From contig JAICQC010000004.1 in the NCBI GenBank assembly GCA_025938055.1, forward strand, positions 1-37,313: DNA of 37,313 bases, in the 5' to 3' direction. The notes below the pieces were generated by a model. That model was not told the origin of the DNA, searched no databases, and worked only from the letters and a program-made list of their open reading frames with translations. The position numbers and the translations under genes were made by a program. This document shows, one piece after another, positions 34,685 through 37,313 of this stretch. This DNA comes from Anaerolineales bacterium (GTDB lineage Bacteria > Chloroflexota > Anaerolineae > Anaerolineales > Villigracilaceae). How positions within the stretch are numbered: position 1 is the first letter of the stretch; the number at the start of each line of letters is the position of its first letter.

Positions 34685-35131
34685 TCAGGTTGTTTGTTCC
34701 CGAGCAAGCATCTCTAATAAACCAGTTGGATACAGGATGGATTTCCCAACACCAAACTCAGCCAGATCCTTCCACACGGCTCGGATATCCTCTCCATTCG
34801 CCTCTTTCCCTGTGATCACCGCCTGCTCGTACAATGCAGACTCTTTCAAGGTTCCATCATAAATCAGCACAATCTCATGGCCAGCAGTTCCATTGAAGTG
34901 AAAAATGTTTTCCACTGCACCGAGATACTTCAGACTTTGCCTATCCACTTCCACATGGATCTCTTCCAGCATTTCGCGGCAGATGGTATCCGCGCTGTTT
35001 TCACCAAATTCGATCCCGCCTCCGAGTGGACGATAAAAATATTCGTCCTTGACGGGATCGTATCCCTCGGCAACGAGGATTTTGTTATTTTTCAGAAAAA
35101 CACAAATGGCAATCGGACGGATGTGTTGCAT
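34685..35131 (-). CDS. Nudix hydrolase
   Basis: A 148-residue Nudix protein. The Nudix box GGIEFGENSADTICREMLEEIHVEV (about residues 38-62) keeps the metal-binding REMLEEI core; the usual Gly after EEx is His here. The N-terminal strand has IRPIAICVFLKNNKILVAEGYD. These enzymes hydrolyse nucleoside diphosphates linked to another moiety. The substrate, such as an oxidised nucleotide, NADH or a sugar nucleotide, is unknown. It lies 40 bases downstream of miaB and 3 bases upstream of the choice-of-anchor gene, forming a three-gene minus-strand operon. Confidence 0.92.
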   Translation of the reverse strand: MQHIRPIAICVFLKNNKILVAEGYDPVKDEYFYRPLGGGIEFGENSADTICREMLEEIHVEVDRQSLKYLGAVENIFHFNGTAGHEIVLIYDGTLKESALYEQAVITGKEANGEDIRAVWKDLAEFGVGKSILYPTGLLEMLAREQTT

Positions 35132-35171
35132 TTTCCCTCAAAAGCAGGGGCGACCCAACGGGTCGCCCAAA

Positions 35172-36524
35172 TCATAGCGAAATCAGCTCAAGCTGGTTTT
35201 GTAAGTGCACCCCGGCGAGGTTTGCCTGCATGGACCAGGGTCCGGTCCAGGTGACGGTGACAGGCAGGATTTTGCCTTTGAGATTCTCATCGGACTCCAC
35301 AAAGACCAGCTTGTTGGTGGGGGTGCGTCCTTTCCAGCGATTCTTTACTTTATCCTCGAACAACACTTCCACGGTTTCACCGAGATATTTTTTATTGATC
35401 TCGGTGACCACCTGTTCCTGCAACTCTTCCAGCATACGGAAGCGGCGCATCTTTTCCTCATCCGAGACGTTATCGTCCATGCGGCGGGTGGCGACTGTCC
35501 CCTCACGCGAGGAATATCGCGCAAGGTGAGCCACATCCAGCTTGAGGTCCGATAAGACCCGATAGGTCTCCATGAATTGTTCTTCCATCTCGCCGGGGAA
35601 TCCGACGATGATGTCCGTCGCGATGGAGCAATCCGGGATTCGGTCCCGTATTTTTTGAACGAGTTCGCGATATTCCTGCTGGGTATAGCCGCGCTTCATG
35701 TTGGCAAGCACCTGGTCATCACCCGCCTGAATCGGGACCTCGATGTGCGGCATGACTTTGGGAAGCTCAGCCACCGCGTCCATCAGGTCTTCGCCAAAAT
35801 AATTGGGATGAGATGTCAAGAAGCGGATGCGTTCGATGCCATCTACCTCGTGCACGACGCGCAGCAGTCCCGCGAGATTCGGACCATCGGCAACATCCTT
35901 GCCGTAGCGGTCGACGATCTGACCGAGCAGCGTTACTTCCTTCACGCCCTGTGCTGCGAGCGAACGGATCTCCGCGACAATATCGCCAACCGGGCGGCTG
36001 CGCTCGATCCCGCGTCGGAATGGGATAATGCAAAATGTGCAGGCGTGCGAACAGCCATATACCACCGGCACGTGCGCAGTGACGAGCTTCCCGCGTTCGT
36101 GCTGGGGGAGGATGAGTTCATCATCCATCATCAGGAAGCGGCGCGTGGTTTCAGAATTTTCCAGCGAATGGATTTCACCCTGGCTTAAGAAGGAGACAAG
36201 TGGGCCCGGATCAGAGGGAGGCGAAAAGACATCCACATAAGGCAGCTTCTGGCGCAGCTTCTCCGCGCCGCGCACGCCGACGAGACATCCCATCAGATTT
36301 ATGACCAGGTTTGGATTCTGTCGTTTTAATGGAAGCAAAGACGAGAGGCGTCCGAGTGCCTTGTCCTCTGCGGACTGGCGTACGACACATGTGTTTAAAA
36401 CGATCACATCCGCTTCTTCGGCTTTGTCAGTACATGTATATCCAAGATGCTCCAGAGACGAGCCAACGCGCTGTGAGTCGGCGACGTTCATTTGGCATCC
36501 CTCGGTCCAGATATGGTATTTCAT
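35172..36524 (-). CDS. miaB: tRNA-2-methylthio-N6-dimethylallyladenosine synthase
   Basis: A 450-residue methylthiotransferase that adds the methylthio group to i6A37 of tRNAs reading UNN codons. The N-terminal UPF0004 domain holds the auxiliary cluster cysteines Cys10, Cys46 and Cys80 (EGCQMN, LNTC, MGC). The radical SAM motif is Cys158, Cys162 and Cys165 (CSHACTFC), followed by PFRRGIERSRP. The C-terminal TRAM domain (about residues 375-445) binds tRNA. Family relatives RimO and MtaB are less likely given EGCQMN and RGIERSR. AAGGAG precedes the ATG; a TATAAT at 36591 to 36586 (minus strand) is its probable promoter. Confidence 0.95.
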   Translation of the reverse strand: MKYHIWTEGCQMNVADSQRVGSSLEHLGYTCTDKAEEADVIVLNTCVVRQSAEDKALGRLSSLLPLKRQNPNLVINLMGCLVGVRGAEKLRQKLPYVDVFSPPSDPGPLVSFLSQGEIHSLENSETTRRFLMMDDELILPQHERGKLVTAHVPVVYGCSHACTFCIIPFRRGIERSRPVGDIVAEIRSLAAQGVKEVTLLGQIVDRYGKDVADGPNLAGLLRVVHEVDGIERIRFLTSHPNYFGEDLMDAVAELPKVMPHIEVPIQAGDDQVLANMKRGYTQQEYRELVQKIRDRIPDCSIATDIIVGFPGEMEEQFMETYRVLSDLKLDVAHLARYSSREGTVATRRMDDNVSDEEKMRRFRMLEELQEQVVTEINKKYLGETVEVLFEDKVKNRWKGRTPTNKLVFVESDENLKGKILPVTVTWTGPWSMQANLAGVHLQNQLELISL

Positions 36525-36567
36525 CCTGCTCCTTGCAAAAGTTTCAAGCCTGTGTTTGGTACATGCA

Positions 36568-36591
36568 CGACCTCACAGGTCGAGAATTATA
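36568..36591 (-). promoter_or_regulatory. miaB: Putative miaB promoter with 5' hairpin
   Basis: Minus-strand TATAAT at 36591 to 36586 predicts transcription from about 36579. CGACCT/AGGTCG (36568-36573 and 36577-36582) would form a small hairpin at or near the mRNA 5' end. The -35 is weak. Confidence 0.4.
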
Positions 36592-36687
36592 CCAAAAGCC
36601 GGACTTTGCCTATTCCCGATGCAAGGTATATGGTGCATGCTCGGTTTTATAAATGTGAACTGAGTTTGTCCTTGATACAGGAGTTAA

Positions 36688-36729
36688 AGCAAAGAGACCC
36701 CAACAGCTAGCTGTTGGGGTCTCTTTGCT
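36688..36729. repeat. 42-bp perfect palindrome between divergent genes
   Basis: The 21 bases from 36688 (AGCAAAGAGACCCCAACAGC then T) are the exact reverse complement of the next 21 (to 36729). There is no mismatch over 42 bp. It sits about 100 bp from the candidate miaB promoter on one side and the candidate XRE-regulator promoter on the other, and follows no gene end, so it is not a normal terminator position. Read as RNA it folds on either strand. Confidence 0.9.
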
Positions 36730-36812
36730 AGCTAATCGTCCCCCTCCTGAGGATCCACCCTTAATCACACCGGTTTGCACCGGAAGAGATTCTAATAAAT
36801 TGCTAATGAAAT

Positions 36813-36818
36813 TATAAT
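36813..36818 (+). promoter_or_regulatory. Putative -10 box of the XRE regulator gene
   Basis: TATAAT at 36813-36818, about 70 bases before the ATG. Predicted transcription start is near 36825, so the 13-bp inverted repeat at 36853 lies inside the transcribed leader. A clear -35 is lacking. Confidence 0.45.
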
Positions 36819-36852
36819 CAAGAAGGATTAGGAGTCCAGCAAACTGCTTTAC

Positions 36853-36882
36853 AATTGACTCAAAGATTTCTTTGAGTCAATT
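36853..36882 (+). promoter_or_regulatory. 13-bp inverted repeat (operator or leader hairpin) before the XRE gene
   Basis: AATTGACTCAAAG (36853-36865) and CTTTGAGTCAATT (36870-36882) are perfect complements with an ATTT centre. It ends 6 bases before the ATG at 36889, where a ribosome-binding site would be expected, and no purine-rich site is seen. A self-operator for the regulator is the simplest reading. Confidence 0.6.
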
Positions 36883-36888
36883 TTCAAT

Positions 36889-37313
36889 ATGAAGCGCAGA
36901 GAATTTGGTGAACTTGTCGCGGCATTGCGCCAGGACCTTGGCTGGACGCAGTTTCAACTTGCCGAGAACTCACGCCTGGATATTGCAGTGGTCAGCCAGA
37001 TCGAGCGTGGGGTGAAAAAGTATTTTGAACCAGAGCTGCTTTTCCAACTCGCAAATGTATTCCAGCTAACCACCCTGGAGCGGCGTGAGTTTTTGCTCGC
37101 CTCGACCGGACTCGACCAACGACAGATCGTTCGCCAGCCCTCCGCATCGATGGCAACGGATGTGTTTAATGTGAGAACCGTGTTGGACAAGATGATCGAG
37201 TTAACCGGACAGGTACGTCTGCCCGCGTTTCTATGCGACGTCTACGGGGATGTTATTGCAACCAACAATATTATCCTATCTTTTTTTAAGCCACCGCCGG
37301 AATATATTGCCCA
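36889..37313 (+). CDS. XRE-family transcriptional regulator, 5' part (MmyB-like C-terminus)
   Basis: Runs off the right edge, with 141 codons visible. Residues ~6-60 form an XRE helix-turn-helix: FGELVAALRQDLGWTQFQLAENSRLD, then VVSQIERG. From about residue 88 a second domain begins with FNVRTVLDKMIELTGQVRLPAFLCDVYGDVIATNN, resembling the MmyB-like ligand-binding region attached to many actinobacterial and chloroflexal XRE regulators. It would bind DNA as a dimer and probably respond to a small molecule. The ATG is taken from the end of the operator-like repeat. No Shine-Dalgarno sequence is visible. Confidence 0.85.
   Translation, partial: MKRREFGELVAALRQDLGWTQFQLAENSRLDIAVVSQIERGVKKYFEPELLFQLANVFQLTTLERREFLLASTGLDQRQIVRQPSASMATDVFNVRTVLDKMIELTGQVRLPAFLCDVYGDVIATNNIILSFFKPPPEYIA

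Overview
The window looks like a piece of an Anaerolineae-type Chloroflexota chromosome. This is inferred from gene content: lipoproteins with long Thr/Pro-rich linkers after the lipobox, NBR1-type Ig domains on lipoproteins, a very long SecA, and moderately GC-rich DNA. No 16S rRNA or unambiguous marker is present, so the assignment is an inference. There is no phage, CRISPR array, insertion sequence or plasmid backbone. It is mostly housekeeping and accessory chromosome with several informative regulatory elements.

Layout. 1-3357 (+): the 3' end of an aromatic amino acid ammonia-lyase, then three genes with overlapping stop and start codons (unknown protein, esterase, GH5 glycanase lipoprotein). 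3444-8998 (-): HI0933-type flavoprotein, DUF885-type protein with a non-ATG start, zinc-ribbon membrane protein, histone-deacetylase-family amidohydrolase and NYN-domain protein. 9198-11922 (+): DUF1232 protein, sugar-dehydrogenase-like lipoprotein, SGNH-like lipoprotein. 11930-16699 (+): a promoter and T-box leader with a Phe (TTC) specifier control pheS. A four-helix-bundle (S23/IVP-type) gene bounded by short inverted repeats lies between pheS and pheT. 17138-19857 (-): lysine 2,3-aminomutase followed by two NBR1-domain lipoproteins of equal length.

20064-23081 (+) is the most coherent accessory unit: an ECF sigma factor, a translationally coupled anti-sigma-like membrane protein, a secreted membrane-anchored protein and a membrane cytochrome c with a YtkA-like ectodomain. 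Two near-identical promoter sequences (AGTGGAACC, 15 bases, GTGTAT) precede the sigma gene and the secreted-protein gene. This suggests one autoregulated sigma regulon of four genes.

23277-24954 (+): a ureohydrolase and two GNAT acetyltransferases. 25043-25447 (-): two serine tRNAs and a tRNA-like remnant. 25632-33725 (+): a 1338-residue SecA with large insertions, adenosine deaminase and aconitase. 33740-36524 (-): choice-of-anchor-type surface protein, Nudix hydrolase and miaB. 36889-end (+): an XRE regulator cut by the window edge, preceded by a 13-bp operator-like inverted repeat and a 42-bp perfect palindrome.

A palindromic repeat family with TGTCATTGCGAG-type ends occurs three times (12274, 23088, 29655), each time directly upstream of a gene.
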